Source: Streptococcus suis
Lineage (GTDB): Bacteria > Bacillota > Bacilli > Lactobacillales > Streptococcaceae
Assembly: GCF_002960445.1 (NCBI RefSeq)
Contig: NZ_POJD01000142.1
Span: 186,001 to 250,000, forward strand
Reading direction: 5' to 3'
Length of the DNA: 64,000 nt
Of this stretch, positions 27,583 to 37,803 are shown piece after piece. The notes beneath the pieces are model-generated. The model had not been told where the DNA came from and ran no database searches. It worked only from the letters and a program-made list of their open reading frames with translations. The position numbers and the translations under genes are program-made. Within the stretch, counting starts at the first letter, position 1, and each line of letters starts with the position of its first letter.

Positions 27583-28382
27583 TATTTCTTCCTCTCTTTC
27601 GTCATCCACATAATCAAGAGCATGGCCAAAATCAAGACCACACCTATGGTTGAACCCATTCCCCAGTTCTGCGTGGTGAGGAAATGTTGTTCGATAGCTG
27701 TACCAAGTGTAATCACTCGGTTACCACCAATCAAACGGGTCAACATAAAGAGGCTCAAACTTGGAATGAAAACCGCCTGGACACCAGAACGGACCCCATT
27801 CATGGAAAGAGGAAAAATAACTTTTGTAAAGGTCTGCCAAGAAGTTGCCCCCAAATCACGACTAGCATTGATGAGATTTTTATCCAAATCATCTAAGGCG
27901 TTAAAGATCGGCAAAATCATAAACGGAATCTCGATATAGGCTGCAACTGCAATAAAAGAGAAATCCGTGAAGAGAATTTGCTGGGCACCCAGACCAATAA
28001 ATTCTAAGAACTGGTTAATAGAACCATGTTGACCAAAAATACCAATAAAGGCATAGGCTTTTAGCAAGAGATTGACCCAGGTCGGCAAAATAATGAGCAT
28101 CAGCCAAAGCTGTCTATGCTTGAGCTTGGTCAAGAAATAGGCAGTTGGGTAGGACACCAAAAGCGTTACCAGTGTAATAATACCTGCGTAAAAAATGGAG
28201 TTAAAACTCATTCGCAGATAGGTCATATTTGGCGAATTGAAGTAGGTTTGATAATTAGCCAGAGTGAAATTACCATGAATATCAAAGAAAGATTTGAAGA
28301 TAATCAGGGCAACAGGTGCGAGTACAAAGAGAAAGACCCATAGGGCATATGGAATTGCAAAGAGCCTAGAGGTTTTCTTCAT
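27582..28382 (-). CDS. potB: Spermidine/putrescine ABC permease PotB
   Basis: The partner permease of PotC. I place the start at ATG 28382 ([15 protein letters not shown], ribosome site GAGGAA), giving 266 residues; a start at 28403 is possible but lies inside potA. There are six hydrophobic segments and an EAA loop ([20 protein letters not shown]) for docking to PotA. The gene overlaps the end of potA by 17 bases and shares TAATG with potC. The whole set is in the usual streptococcal order potA-B-C-D behind murB. Confidence 0.94.
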   Translation of the reverse strand: MKKTSRLFAIPYALWVFLFVLAPVALIIFKSFFDIHGNFTLANYQTYFNSPNMTYLRMSFNSIFYAGIITLVTLLVSYPTAYFLTKLKHRQLWLMLIILPTWVNLLLKAYAFIGIFGQHGSINQFLEFIGLGAQQILFTDFSFIAVAAYIEIPFMILPIFNALDDLDKNLINASRDLGATSWQTFTKVIFPLSMNGVRSGVQAVFIPSLSLFMLTRLIGGNRVITLGTAIEQHFLTTQNWGMGSTIGVVLILAMLLIMWMTKERKK

Positions 28383-29520
28383 TGCGTTCCTCCTCGATGG
28401 CATTGATCAAACCATCTTCCACTTCTTCCACTTCCACATATTCTTCAATCCGGGCATCGAATTCTTCCTCTGTTTCATTGAGACGCATGATATGAATGTC
28501 TTCTGGTTCAAAATCCAGACCAATCACTTCTCCCACAATGGCCTTACGGGTTGAATGAATCATCCACTCATTACCAAGGTCATCATAAGCAATGATTTCA
28601 TAGTGAACCCCACGGAAGAGCTGAGTATCGACTTTTACCTGCAATTTACCTTCTTCTGGAAGGGTAATCTGTAAGTCTTCGGGACGGATAACGATTTGAA
28701 CTTCTTCATTTGGACGCATACCACCATCCACAGCTTCGAAGCGTTTGCCGTTAAATTCAACTAAATAGTCTTTAATCATGCGACCAGACAGGATATTGGA
28801 CTCGCCAATAAAGGTAGCAACAAAATGGTTGATTGGCTCATCATAAATATCCACTGGCGTTCCTGACTGTACAATCTCACCTTCATTCATGACGAAAATC
28901 CAGTCACTCATGGCCAGTGCTTCTTCTTGGTCATGGGTAACAAAGACAAAGGTAATCCCTAGGCGTTGTTGCAATTCACGCAGTTCGTACTGCATTTCTG
29001 TCCGCAGTTTCAAATCTAGGGCTGATAAAGGCTCGTCTAGTAAGACAACGCGGGGCTGATTGATGATGGCGCGAGCAATAGCGACACGTTGCCGTTGACC
29101 ACCAGACAATTTCTGAATGGAGCGTTTCTCGTAACCAGAAAGTCGGACCATTTGAAGAGCCTCTGTCACACGGCGTTCGATTTCAGCCTTGTCAACCTTA
29201 CGCAATTTAAGAGGAAAAGCCACATTCTCAAAGACAGTCATGTGTGGGAATAGGGCATAGGATTGGAAAACGGTATGGACATCCCGCTTGTTGGTCGGAA
29301 CATCGTTAATCCGTTGACCATCCAGATAAATATCACCTGAACTTGCATCCAATAAACCAGCGATAATGTTCAAAATCGTTGATTTACCTGAACCAGAAGC
29401 TCCTAATAGGGTATAAAATTTACCCTCTTCCAATTCAAAACTAATATCCTTTAATACAGTTGTTCCACTGTCTTCAAAAACTTTTGAAACGTGTTTAAAT
29501 TCAATAATTGGCTTTTTCAA
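28366..29520 (-). CDS. potA: Spermidine/putrescine ABC transporter ATPase
   Basis: The cytoplasmic ATPase that powers PotBC. The 384 residues hold Walker [10 protein letters not shown] at about 37-45, Q-loop, signature [16 protein letters not shown], Walker [13 protein letters not shown] and H-loop [10 protein letters not shown]-terminal TOBE-type regulatory region follows (about 240-350). The tail is unusually acidic, ending in EERNEENL, and overlaps potB. It begins 38 bases after murB, so it is expected to be on the murB transcript. Confidence 0.95.
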   Translation of the reverse strand: MKKPIIEFKHVSKVFEDSGTTVLKDISFELEEGKFYTLLGASGSGKSTILNIIAGLLDASSGDIYLDGQRINDVPTNKRDVHTVFQSYALFPHMTVFENVAFPLKLRKVDKAEIERRVTEALQMVRLSGYEKRSIQKLSGGQRQRVAIARAIINQPRVVLLDEPLSALDLKLRTEMQYELRELQQRLGITFVFVTHDQEEALAMSDWIFVMNEGEIVQSGTPVDIYDEPINHFVATFIGESNILSGRMIKDYLVEFNGKRFEAVDGGMRPNEEVQIVIRPEDLQITLPEEGKLQVKVDTQLFRGVHYEIIAYDDLGNEWMIHSTRKAIVGEVIGLDFEPEDIHIMRLNETEEEFDARIEEYVEVEEVEDGLINAIEEERNEENL

Positions 29521-29557
29521 TTCTCATAAATTCCTTCTTTTTAACAGAGCCAGATGG

Positions 29558-30469
29558 CTAGAGTTTATCAGCTGGGTCGCCGATAATACGCACTTCTCTC
29601 TCCAGCGTAACGCCTGAAGATTTTTCAACAACTTCAATCACATGAGCAATCAAATGTTCATAGTCCATTGCCGTACCATCAGCAACATTGACCATAAAAC
29701 CAGCATGTTTTTCAGATACTTCAACACCGCCAATACGGTAGCCTTTCAAGCCAGCTTCCATGATTAACTGACCAGCAAAATGACCTGGAGGGCGCTTAAA
29801 GACTGAACCACATGATGGATATTCCAATGGCTGTTTCAACTCACGCAAATGGGTCAAACGAGCCATTTCATTTTGAATAACAGGGTGATTACCAGGTTTT
29901 AGGGCAAATTTAGCAGATAAAACAATGGCACCATTCTCTTGTAAAATAGATGAGCGATAGCCAAAACGCAACTCACGGTTATCCAAGGTTTCTACATAAC
30001 CTGCAGGGGTCAAAATTTGAGCAGAAACCAGAATATGAGCAATTTCTCCACCATAGGCACCAGCGTTCATATAAACCGCTCCACCAACACTACCAGGAAT
30101 ACCACAGGCAAATTCAAATCCTGTCAAGGAATGAAAAAGCGCAACCTTCGTTGTTTCAATCAAATTAGCCCCTGCTTCTGCTTCAATCGTGTAGCCTGAA
30201 ACAGTGACAGAATTGAGTTTATCCATACGGATTACAAATCCGCGAATACCACCATCGCGAACGATAATATTACTGGAATTGCCCAGTACCTGCCAGGGAA
30301 TATTTTCTCGCTTAGCAAACTCAACAATTCGAACAATTTCATAGCGGTTACGAGGAAATGCTAGGTAATCAACAGCACCTCCAACTTTTGTATAGGTATA
30401 TTCTTTTAAGGGCTCATCGAAGCGAATGTCAATCCCATCCAACTCAAGCCTAATTTTATCTTTCATCAT
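29558..30469 (-). CDS. murB: UDP-N-acetylenolpyruvoylglucosamine reductase
   Basis: An FAD enzyme that reduces enolpyruvyl-UDP-GlcNAc with NADPH to give UDP-MurNAc, the second committed step of peptidoglycan synthesis. The 303 residues fit the short type II MurB. FAD-binding segments are [27 protein letters not shown] and [21 protein letters not shown]. The catalytic Ser is in [11 protein letters not shown] near residue 225 and the conserved Glu in [12 protein letters not shown]. The first gene of the murB-potABCD operon, a linkage known in streptococci whose logic is unclear. Confidence 0.96.
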   Translation of the reverse strand: MMKDKIRLELDGIDIRFDEPLKEYTYTKVGGAVDYLAFPRNRYEIVRIVEFAKRENIPWQVLGNSSNIIVRDGGIRGFVIRMDKLNSVTVSGYTIEAEAGANLIETTKVALFHSLTGFEFACGIPGSVGGAVYMNAGAYGGEIAHILVSAQILTPAGYVETLDNRELRFGYRSSILQENGAIVLSAKFALKPGNHPVIQNEMARLTHLRELKQPLEYPSCGSVFKRPPGHFAGQLIMEAGLKGYRIGGVEVSEKHAGFMVNVADGTAMDYEHLIAHVIEVVEKSSGVTLEREVRIIGDPADKL

Positions 30470-30501
30470 CTTCTCATTTCAATTTAAAATATACAGGTCA
30501 T

Positions 30502-30510
30502 ATTATACCA
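30502..30510 (-). promoter_or_regulatory. Extended -10 promoter of murB-potABCD
   Basis: TGGTATAAT on the minus strand, about 32 bases upstream of the murB ATG. The -35 is weak. Confidence 0.55.
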
Positions 30511-30564
30511 AAAAACAGCTCAAAAAACGAATATAAATCCAGTTTCTAGGCAGAAATTTTTACA

Positions 30565-30590
30565 GAAAAAATCAGCTCCCGTGGAGCTGA
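30565..30590 (-). terminator. Terminator after hom-thrB
   Basis: An eight-pair stem TCAGCTCC/GGAGCTGA (30572-30579 with 30583-30590) with a 3-base loop, followed by ATTTTTT on the minus strand. Confidence 0.85.
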
Positions 30591-30593
30591 ATA

Positions 30594-31454
30594 TTATATC
30601 ACTTGAATACCCTTTGTATCCACCTGAAGAGGATGAACCGTTCCATCCAAGTCTAATTGCTCAAGGGCTGTTACAAGGGCAGCTTCCTTATCCTTTGAAG
30701 TCAACACCATGACAGTTGGTCCTGCACCCGATAGATAGGTTGCGTAGGCTCCCAGTTCTTGTGCTGTTTGCTTGATTGGACAAAATTCTTTGACCAACAA
30801 TTGCCGGAAGGGTTCGTGAAACATATCTGACTGAATGGCCTTACCAGCCTTCTCCAAATCACCAGCCATCAAACTAGCAACAGCCACATTGGAAATGGCG
30901 CTAGCAGCTACCGCTTTTTTGTAGCCCATTTGTGAAGGTAGAACTCCACGACTTTCAACTGTGCGCAATGGGTAGTTTGGAATGAAGGCAACAAAACTTG
31001 CCTCCGGAAACTCTGTTACTACAGCCTGTACCTTCTTATTGACATAGCTAGCAATAACCAGATTACCGTAAATCGCAGGAGCCACATTATCAGGATGACC
31101 TTCGATTTCAGTAGCCTTTAACAATTTTTCATCTGCAGTCATATTCAAGCCAGCCAGTTGATTGGCCAACTCGATACCTGCTACAATAACTGAACTCGAA
31201 GAACCCAAACCACGCGCTAAAGGAATATCACTAAACATTTTAATCCGATGAGGCTGGAGGTTTTTAGATACCTTCAAAGCAGTTTTGATAAGAAGATTGT
31301 TCTTATCTGACGGCACATGGTCAAGATTGTGTTCGATGACCCACTCATCCGTCTGCTCTAAAACTTCAATGGTCAAGTATTTTGAAAGGGCAACACCAAC
31401 TGAATCAAATCCTGGTCCGAGATTGGCAGATGTTGCAGGGATAATAATTTTCAT
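30594..31454 (-). CDS. thrB: Homoserine kinase
   Basis: Phosphorylates L-homoserine with ATP on the way to threonine. A GHMP-kinase protein of 286 residues. The N-terminal [18 protein letters not shown] carries the substrate-binding motif, [15 protein letters not shown] (about 79-93) is the glycine/serine-rich phosphate loop, and [12 protein letters not shown] near 240 is GHMP motif 3. It follows hom with a 3-base gap, so the two are one operon; threonine synthase is not in the window. A terminator follows immediately. Confidence 0.96.
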   Translation of the reverse strand: MKIIIPATSANLGPGFDSVGVALSKYLTIEVLEQTDEWVIEHNLDHVPSDKNNLLIKTALKVSKNLQPHRIKMFSDIPLARGLGSSSSVIVAGIELANQLAGLNMTADEKLLKATEIEGHPDNVAPAIYGNLVIASYVNKKVQAVVTEFPEASFVAFIPNYPLRTVESRGVLPSQMGYKKAVAASAISNVAVASLMAGDLEKAGKAIQSDMFHEPFRQLLVKEFCPIKQTAQELGAYATYLSGAGPTVMVLTSKDKEAALVTALEQLDLDGTVHPLQVDTKGIQVI

Positions 31455-31457
31455 ACC

Positions 31458-32744
31458 TTATTCTCCCAATACCTTAAATGTATTTAAGACTGTAAAGTCT
31501 GATTCTTGAGCCAATTTAGCAGTCACATTTTCTAATTGTGTCTTGCTCATTTCATGAGTTACAATGACCAAGCGAGCAGTTTCACCATTGGCAGCTTGTT
31601 GCAGAATTTGCTTAAAGGAAATCTCCTCAGAATTGAAAATCTCTGCCAAACGAAGCATTTTTCCATTCTTATCTGGTGCAACAATTGAGAAATAGTACTC
31701 ACTTTTAACATCGCTTGGAGCAGCTAATTGAAGCGGACGGCTGTATTCGTTAAAGGCTTTGCCGATAGTCTTATCTTTCAAACGACGAACGATACGGATA
31801 ATATCTGCTGTAACACTTGTTGCAGTCGGCTTTTGACCTGCACCTGGTCCATAGTACATAGATTGGCCGATACCGATTGATTCCACAAAGACAGCATTCA
31901 TCACACCATTTACGCTAGCCAGTGGATGATTTTTCGGTAGGAATGTTGGGGATACCTCGGCAGAAATACCTGTGGTGGTTTCTTGAATATCTCCCACTAG
32001 TTTGATGACATAGCCCAATTCTTGTGCCACTGCCACATCCTCTGGCGTGATATTTGAGATACCCTTGTGAGCCACATGTTCAAAATCAACTGTCATACCA
32101 AAGGCAAATTGACTGAGGATAACTGCCTTGTAGGCTGCATCAATTCCCTCAACGTCATTGGTTGGATCTGATTCTGCATAACCAAGTTCCTGAGCTGTTT
32201 GAAGAGCTTTTTCATAGGTCCAGCCTTCATCCACCATCTTGGTCAACATGAAGTTTGATGTACCATTCAAAACACCGAGGATACGAGTGACCTTATCAGC
32301 AGCCAAAGAGTTGACCAAGGTACGCAAGATTGGAATACCGCCCGCTACAGCAGCCTCATAATAAAGTGCCAGCCCCTTTTCTTCAGCCAAGGCACGTAAT
32401 TCGCTACCATGAACCGCCAACAAGTCCTTGTTAGCAGTAACAATATGCTTACCTGCTTCCAAGGCTCGAGTGATGAAGGTTTTAGCAGGTTCGATACGTC
32501 CCATCAATTCAACGACGATAGCAATTTCTTCATCAGCTAAAATCTCGTCAATATTTGTAACAAAATTATAGTTATGTCCCGCAGCCAACAAGCGTTCTTT
32601 CTCTGCATCATCTTTGACAAGAACTTTTGCAACCTCGATACTGTCCTGCGCTGCCTTTTCAATCTTTTCTGTATTCTCAGCTAATAAAAACGGCACGCCA
32701 CTTGCAACTGTACCAAAACCTAATAATCCAATCTTAACTACCAT
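31458..32744 (-). CDS. hom: Homoserine dehydrogenase
   Basis: Reduces aspartate semialdehyde to homoserine with NAD(P)H, the branch point to threonine and methionine. The start is ATG 32744 ([16 protein letters not shown], 428 residues), with AAAGGAG upstream; the open frame reaches 32795 but that part covers the -10. The Rossmann motif is at the N-terminus, and the catalytic domain holds [18 protein letters not shown] and [19 protein letters not shown] with the catalytic Lys. The C-terminal 80 residues form an ACT domain, which usually gives threonine feedback control. Confidence 0.95.
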   Translation of the reverse strand: MVVKIGLLGFGTVASGVPFLLAENTEKIEKAAQDSIEVAKVLVKDDAEKERLLAAGHNYNFVTNIDEILADEEIAIVVELMGRIEPAKTFITRALEAGKHIVTANKDLLAVHGSELRALAEEKGLALYYEAAVAGGIPILRTLVNSLAADKVTRILGVLNGTSNFMLTKMVDEGWTYEKALQTAQELGYAESDPTNDVEGIDAAYKAVILSQFAFGMTVDFEHVAHKGISNITPEDVAVAQELGYVIKLVGDIQETTTGISAEVSPTFLPKNHPLASVNGVMNAVFVESIGIGQSMYYGPGAGQKPTATSVTADIIRIVRRLKDKTIGKAFNEYSRPLQLAAPSDVKSEYYFSIVAPDKNGKMLRLAEIFNSEEISFKQILQQAANGETARLVIVTHEMSKTQLENVTAKLAQESDFTVLNTFKVLGE

Positions 32745-32772
32745 GTGATCTCCTTTAGAAAGTATTTCTCCT

Positions 32773-32817
32773 ATTATAGCAAATTGGCTAACCATTTGGC
32801 AAAAAATTTGATATAAT
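32773..32817. promoter_or_regulatory. Divergent promoters of hom-thrB and the polysaccharide deacetylase
   Basis: Minus strand: TTGCCA (32797-32802), 18 bases, TGC-TATAAT (32773-32781) for hom. Plus strand: TGATATAAT (32809-32817) for the deacetylase gene, with no clear -35. The two overlap back to back. Confidence 0.7.
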
Positions 32818-32849
32818 CGTTATATACATATTTATAGGGAGAATTTCTC

Positions 32850-33788
32850 ATGAAACATTCCAGACTGAATACTCTGAATAGAAAACAAAAGCGAAAAAGA
32901 AAGACTAGAATTGAGCGTTTCTTAGACCTACTCCCCCTAATTGTTTTGTTTACCATACTTGGCTTCCTCATCTTTCAAGTCGCACAACAAATGACTGTAA
33001 AACAAGCTAGCACTTATTCCTCCAGCACACAGATAAAAGAAACTACAGCTACTACAACATCCAACACTTCTAGCTCAACTGCTATTACTTGGGAAGTTCA
33101 GTCTGAACCTGTCAAACTGCCTATTCTCATGTACCATGCCATTCATGTCATGGCGCCTGAGGAAGAAGCCAATGCAAATTTGATAGTAGATCCAGTAACA
33201 TTTGAAAGTCACCTCAAAGCCTTACAAGAGGCAGGCTATTACACCCTTTCACCTGAAGAGGCCTATAAGGTGCTCACGGAAAACGTTCTACCAGCTGGGA
33301 AAAAAGTGGTCTGGCTAACCTTTGATGATAGCCTATGGGATTTCTACAGCCATGCCTACCCTCTGCTCAAGCAGTATCAAATGAAAGCAACCAACAATGT
33401 CATTACAGGTTTTACGGAATATGAACAGGCTGGACACCTGACCATTGAACAAATTAAGGAAATGCAGGCTGCTGGTCTGTCCTTCCAAGGCCACACTGTC
33501 AACCATCCTGACCTGGAATATAGCAGCATCGAAACACAAACAGATGAACTAACTGCATCCAAGGCCTATCTAGATAGCCAATTAAATCAAGAAACCATCG
33601 CCATTGCCTATCCAGGTGGACGCTATTCAGCTGATACAATTGCTTTGACTGAGCAAACTGGCTACAAGCTTGGCGTGACAACTAATAACGGCTTGGCTTC
33701 AGCAAGTGATGGGCTACTGACCCTCAATCGTGTTCGAATTCTACCAACTACCACAGCAGAAAATCTACTAGCTGAAATCGCCTATTAA
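32850..33788 (+). CDS. Membrane-anchored polysaccharide deacetylase (NodB domain)
   Basis: A 312-residue type II membrane protein: a very basic N-terminal tail (RKQKRKRKTR), one hydrophobic segment (about 28-47), a Ser/Thr-rich linker (about 50-80) and an extracellular NodB deacetylase domain. The metal and catalytic motifs are present: WLTFDDS (the last residue is Ser where Gly is usual), GHTVNH with both His ligands, and AYPGGRYS. Likely substrates are N-acetylated wall or capsule sugars; peptidoglycan GlcNAc deacetylases of this type give lysozyme resistance, but specificity is not readable. The ATG has a GGGAGA ribosome site. It is one of the few plus-strand genes, with its own terminator. 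Confidence 0.88.
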   Translation: MKHSRLNTLNRKQKRKRKTRIERFLDLLPLIVLFTILGFLIFQVAQQMTVKQASTYSSSTQIKETTATTTSNTSSSTAITWEVQSEPVKLPILMYHAIHVMAPEEEANANLIVDPVTFESHLKALQEAGYYTLSPEEAYKVLTENVLPAGKKVVWLTFDDSLWDFYSHAYPLLKQYQMKATNNVITGFTEYEQAGHLTIEQIKEMQAAGLSFQGHTVNHPDLEYSSIETQTDELTASKAYLDSQLNQETIAIAYPGGRYSADTIALTEQTGYKLGVTTNNGLASASDGLLTLNRVRILPTTTAENLLAEIAY

Positions 33789-33790
33789 GT

Positions 33791-33834
33791 ACGAAACTCC
33801 CCTGTCTTCACTGACAAGGGAGTTCGTTTTTTAT
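33791..33834 (+). terminator. Terminator after the deacetylase gene
   Basis: A long imperfect stem (ACTCCCcTGTC with GACAaGGGAGT) is followed by TTTTTT on the plus strand. The minus-strand side lacks a T-run, so the end of the ABC exporter transcript is not obvious. Confidence 0.8.
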
Positions 33835-35600
33835 TTGGATTGACTAAACTGACTTTGATACAGATTATAATAGAAACCCTTGTCCGCCAAAAGACTTTCA
33901 TGGTTACCTTGTTCGATGATCTGTCCATCTTTCAAGACCAAAATCTTATCAGCTTCTTGAATAGTTGATAGACGATGGGCGATGACAAAACTTGTCCGCC
34001 CCTTCATCAAGCGTTTCATGGCCTTTTGGATGAGGAGTTCCAAACGGGTATCGACTGAAGAAGTCGCTTCATCAAGGATCAGAATAGCAGGATCCGCCAA
34101 CAAGGCACGCGCAATGGTCAAAAGCTGTTTCTGACCTTGGGAGATATTGCTGGATTCCTGGTTCATTTCCATATTATAACCGCCAGGCAGGGTACGGATA
34201 AAGTGGTCAACGTTGGCAGCTTTGGCAGCTTCCACAATTTCCTCATCTGTCGCATCCAGACGACCAAAACGTAAGTTTTCCTTAATGGTCCCTTCGTAGA
34301 GCCAAGCATCCTGCAAGACCATACCAAATTGACTACGGTAGGATTGACGCGAAATATTTCGAATGTCCTGACCATCCACTTTGATAGAACCTGATGTCAC
34401 ATCGTAGAAACGCATGAGAAGATTGATAAGGGTTGTCTTACCTGCTCCTGTTGGTCCAACGATGGCCACCATTTCACCTGGTTGAACATCTAGATTAAAG
34501 TTTCGGATGAGGGGCTTATCTTCTGAATAGCCAAATTCGACCTGTTCAAAGCTGACTTGTCCAGTCAGACTTTCTGTCAACTCAAGCGCATTGGCGTCTT
34601 CTTCATCAAGCTCGTCTAAGACTGAAAAGATGCGTTCAAGGGAAGATTTGGCAGACTGCAACTGGGGAGCCAACTGGGTCAAGGTTTGGACGGGTTGAGA
34701 AATCTGCCAGACGTATTGGACGAAGGCCTGCATATTACCTACTGTCAATGTACCTGCAAGTACTTTCAGACCAGATAGCAAGGCAACGACGACATAGGCG
34801 ATATTGGACAAGCCATGAACCAGGGGCATGAGCAAGCCAGACATGAAACTAGCCTTGAAACCAACTTCCTGCAAGTCAGCAGTTATCTGGCGAAATTCTT
34901 CTGTAGAGATTTCTTCACGGCCGTAGAGCTTGAGGACGTTGAAGCCTGTGAGATTTTCTTGGACAAAGCCGTTCAAACGACCGAGGGCATCCGCCTGCTG
35001 TTTGAAATACGGCTGGGATTTGCCCATGACAAACTTGGAACCAAAATAAGTCACAGGAACCAAGGTTACGACTACGAGAGCTAATGACACATCCAACCAG
35101 AAACACATGAAAATGGCTAGAGAGAGGGTCAAGACAGCATTAACCAACTGAAGAAAACTTTGCTGTAAGGCATTCGAAACAGTTTCCACATCGCTGGTAA
35201 AACGCCCCAGCAGGTCGCCATACTGGTGCTTGTCAAAGTAAGAAACAGGAATTTTGTTAATCTTGTGGCTCAAGTCCTGACGCAATTCCTTTGTTGCACC
35301 CTGCACTGCTTTTGTCATGAAATAGTTGGAACCATAGGCACCAATTTCATACATAAGGGCACGGAATGCGTACAGGCCAAGCATGATAGCGATATAGGAA
35401 ACATTTATCTGCGCCCCCTCTACCCCATTAGCAATATCCAGCAAATTCTTGGTCAATTCTGTAATGATAAGCCCTAGTACAAAGGGTTCTAAGGCATTCA
35501 TGACTGCGCTGATGGTCTTTAGAAAAACAGCTAAAAATACAGAAGATTGGTAACGACGCAAATAGTCCCAAACACGAGTAAATACTGATTTATTCTTCAT
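33831..35600 (-). CDS. Heterodimeric ABC exporter, subunit with the complete catalytic motifs
   Basis: A half-size ABC exporter of 589 residues: six membrane segments (about 15-315), then an ATPase domain. Walker A is GPTGAGKTT, Walker B ILILDEATSSVD has the catalytic Glu, and the H-loop is FVIAHRLST. Its signature is altered, NISQGQKQ instead of LSGGQ. Paired with the neighbour at 35609-37345 this gives one competent and one degenerate ATP site, as in LmrCD, EfrAB, BmrCD and TM287/288. These systems export drugs or lipids. It follows its partner by 8 bases. S. suis has a fluoroquinolone exporter SatAB of this general kind, but I cannot tell whether this is it. Confidence 0.92.
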   Translation of the reverse strand: MKNKSVFTRVWDYLRRYQSSVFLAVFLKTISAVMNALEPFVLGLIITELTKNLLDIANGVEGAQINVSYIAIMLGLYAFRALMYEIGAYGSNYFMTKAVQGATKELRQDLSHKINKIPVSYFDKHQYGDLLGRFTSDVETVSNALQQSFLQLVNAVLTLSLAIFMCFWLDVSLALVVVTLVPVTYFGSKFVMGKSQPYFKQQADALGRLNGFVQENLTGFNVLKLYGREEISTEEFRQITADLQEVGFKASFMSGLLMPLVHGLSNIAYVVVALLSGLKVLAGTLTVGNMQAFVQYVWQISQPVQTLTQLAPQLQSAKSSLERIFSVLDELDEEDANALELTESLTGQVSFEQVEFGYSEDKPLIRNFNLDVQPGEMVAIVGPTGAGKTTLINLLMRFYDVTSGSIKVDGQDIRNISRQSYRSQFGMVLQDAWLYEGTIKENLRFGRLDATDEEIVEAAKAANVDHFIRTLPGGYNMEMNQESSNISQGQKQLLTIARALLADPAILILDEATSSVDTRLELLIQKAMKRLMKGRTSFVIAHRLSTIQEADKILVLKDGQIIEQGNHESLLADKGFYYNLYQSQFSQSK

Positions 35601-35608
35601 AATTCCTC

Positions 35609-37345
35609 CTATTCTTCTGCCAGAGATTGACGGTTAAGCTGAGAATTGGCAATTTCACGATAAATCTCATTGCTTTCCATCAATTCATTGTGGGTACCAC
35701 GACCAACGATTTCACCTTCGTTCAGCACGATAATCTGGTCTGCATCCATAATGGTTCCGACACGCTGGGCCACAATTAGGACCGTCGCATTTTCCGTCAC
35801 TTCTTTCAAACGACTCCGCAAAATTGCATCCGTCCTGTAATCCAAGGCAGAGAATGAATCATCAAAGATATAAATATCGGGCTGCTTGACAATGGCACGG
35901 GCAATAGACAAACGTTGCTTTTGACCACCAGACAGGTTGCTTCCCCCCTCTGCCAAGTGGGTGTCAAACTGCTCTTCCTTGCTCTCGATAAAATCTTTGG
36001 CCTGGGCCACATCCGCCGCCTCATGCAACTCTGCCAAACTCGCGTCTAGCTTACCGTATTTGAGATTTTCCGCGATGGTTCCGGTAAATAGCAGAGCTTT
36101 CTGCGGAATAAAGCCAATCTTACTACGGAGTGCCTTTAGATTGTAACGTCTGACATCCACACTATCCACCAAGATTCGACCTAGAGTTACATCATAGAAA
36201 CGCGGAATCAAGTTGACCAAGGAAGATTTACCAGAACCAGTCGAACCAATAAAGGCAATGGTTTCACCTGGCTTAGCTTTGAAGGAAATATTGTGCAACA
36301 CAGGCGACTCTGTTTCACCAGGGTAGGCAAAGGTCACATTTTCAAATTCTAAGTAACCACGAGTGTCTGTTTCAGTTATGCCGTCTTCATTCTTAGAAAT
36401 AGAGATAGGCATGTCCAAAACTTCTTGAATTCGCTGACTAGACACTGACATCCGTGGATACATGTTAAACAAGTTAGCAAAGAGCAAGAATGAGAAGAGC
36501 GCGTGGAAACTGTATTCGATAAAGGCTACCAAATCCCCAATCTGCAAACTGCCATCTTTCAAAGGAGGCAGGGCAAACCAGACAATAGCCACAATCATGG
36601 CAATGATAATCTGGACAAAGAGTGGCTCTGTCAGACCAGTCAGGTTAAAGAGTTTTTTGGATGTTTCAGTATATTCTTCATTGACCTCTGCAAAACGAGT
36701 TTCTTGGAACTCTTCACGCGTAAAGGCACGAATGACACGCAAGCCCATGAGATTTTCACGAACATACTGGTTAATGGTATCCAATCGTTTCTGTTGCTTT
36801 TCAGAAAGAGGACGAGTTTTAGTGGCTACATAGAAAATAACAAAAACCAAAAATGGCATAGCTACTGCTACTGTCCAGGCCAAGCTCGGACTGGTTACCA
36901 AGGTCATGAAAACAGAAGCAACCATCATCAAAGGTGTGATAATTCCCAGTTTCAGTACCATCTCCGCAAACTGCATCAAGACAAAAGCATCATTGGTCAT
37001 GCGAGCAACTAGAGAAGAAACACCAATCTGCTCATATTCATGATGAGAATAGTCCTGAATTTTCTCATACAGATCATTTCGAATATCTTTAACAATATTG
37101 GTTGTCAACTGTCCAGCTGCGTAGGCTAAAGTTACTCGTCCAACAATACCAAGCAAGACAATCAAACCCATCATTCCTGCCCAGTAGTAAAGCTGTCCAA
37201 CATCGTTTTGTGTAATCCCTTGATCAATCATTCTTGCCAAAAATGTCGGCAGGCCCAGGTTTACCACTACAAATAAGAAGGCTCCCAACAAGTCCAAGGC
37301 AATCCACTTGGGATATTGTTTCAAATAGGTCCAAATCAGTCGCAT
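35609..37345 (-). CDS. Heterodimeric ABC exporter, subunit with degenerate ATP site
   Basis: A half-size ABC exporter of 578 residues with six membrane segments, then an ATPase domain with Walker A GSTGSGKSS and a perfect signature NLSGGQKQRLSIARA. Walker B IYIFDDSFSALD has Asp in place of the catalytic Glu, and the H-loop His is Gln (LIVAQRVGT). It therefore contributes the canonical signature to the partner's competent site, while its own Walker site is the inactive one. The first gene of the two-gene operon. A good AAGGTGG ribosome site precedes the ATG. An upstream palindrome (37406-37421) may be an operator. Confidence 0.92.
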   Translation of the reverse strand: MRLIWTYLKQYPKWIALDLLGAFLFVVVNLGLPTFLARMIDQGITQNDVGQLYYWAGMMGLIVLLGIVGRVTLAYAAGQLTTNIVKDIRNDLYEKIQDYSHHEYEQIGVSSLVARMTNDAFVLMQFAEMVLKLGIITPLMMVASVFMTLVTSPSLAWTVAVAMPFLVFVIFYVATKTRPLSEKQQKRLDTINQYVRENLMGLRVIRAFTREEFQETRFAEVNEEYTETSKKLFNLTGLTEPLFVQIIIAMIVAIVWFALPPLKDGSLQIGDLVAFIEYSFHALFSFLLFANLFNMYPRMSVSSQRIQEVLDMPISISKNEDGITETDTRGYLEFENVTFAYPGETESPVLHNISFKAKPGETIAFIGSTGSGKSSLVNLIPRFYDVTLGRILVDSVDVRRYNLKALRSKIGFIPQKALLFTGTIAENLKYGKLDASLAELHEAADVAQAKDFIESKEEQFDTHLAEGGSNLSGGQKQRLSIARAIVKQPDIYIFDDSFSALDYRTDAILRSRLKEVTENATVLIVAQRVGTIMDADQIIVLNEGEIVGRGTHNELMESNEIYREIANSQLNRQSLAEE

Positions 37346-37385
37346 AAATCCACCTTTCTATTTGCCGCTTCACTGAGCGACAGAA

Positions 37386-37421
37386 AATATATCAATCCCT
37401 AACTTTAGATGTATAAATCTA
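37386..37421 (-). promoter_or_regulatory. Promoter and possible operator of the ABC exporter pair
   Basis: An extended -10 TGATATATT is on the minus strand (37386-37394). A near-perfect palindrome TAGATgTATAaATCTA (37406-37421) covers the -35 region. A local repressor is not visible. Nothing else is evident in 37422-37485. Confidence 0.45.
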
Positions 37422-37485
37422 GTAAGACTGAGGGTTTTCCTACACTCTCATACGTCAAAATAACAAGAGTAAGGTAAATGACGAT

Positions 37486-37538
37486 AAAAAGGGGCCAGGC
37501 CCCTTTGTCTAAGTTAAAAGCCACCATACGGTGACTTT
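37486..37538 (-). terminator. Tandem terminators after rpsP-khpA
   Basis: Two hairpins in series on the minus strand: AAAGTCACC/GGTGGCTTT (37517-37538, one wobble), then AAAGGGG/CCCCTTT (37488-37506) followed by TTTTT. Confidence 0.85.
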
Positions 37539-37539
37539 C

Positions 37540-37782
37540 TTATTCTTTCTCGTCGATCACTAAACGAACTTTTTTATCACTTGTTGGAACAGAGTAGACA
37601 ATCGTTCTGATTGCAGAAATTGTGCGTCCTTTTTTCCCAATGATACGTCCAATATCAGATTTATCCAAATCCAAATGATATTCTAAAAATTCAGGTGTAT
37701 CAACAATTTTAATTGTCAAGCTATCAGGCTGTGAAATCAAAGGTTTCACAATCGCAATAATGAGATTTTCAATCATGTCCAT
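37540..37782 (-). CDS. khpA: KH-domain RNA-binding protein KhpA
   Basis: A small (80-residue) single KH-domain protein that binds RNA, forms a complex with KhpB/EloR in streptococci, and influences cell elongation and division. The GxxG loop is [13 protein letters not shown] at about 48-60, and the rest of the KH fold is intact. It follows rpsP at 21 bases, the classical order. The ATG is preceded by an adequate purine-rich site. Tandem terminators end the operon here, so rimM and trmD, usually next, are not part of it. Confidence 0.93.
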   Translation of the reverse strand: MDMIENLIIAIVKPLISQPDSLTIKIVDTPEFLEYHLDLDKSDIGRIIGKKGRTISAIRTIVYSVPTSDKKVRLVIDEKE

Positions 37783-37803
37783 AAGTGTTCTCGCTTACTG
37801 TTC

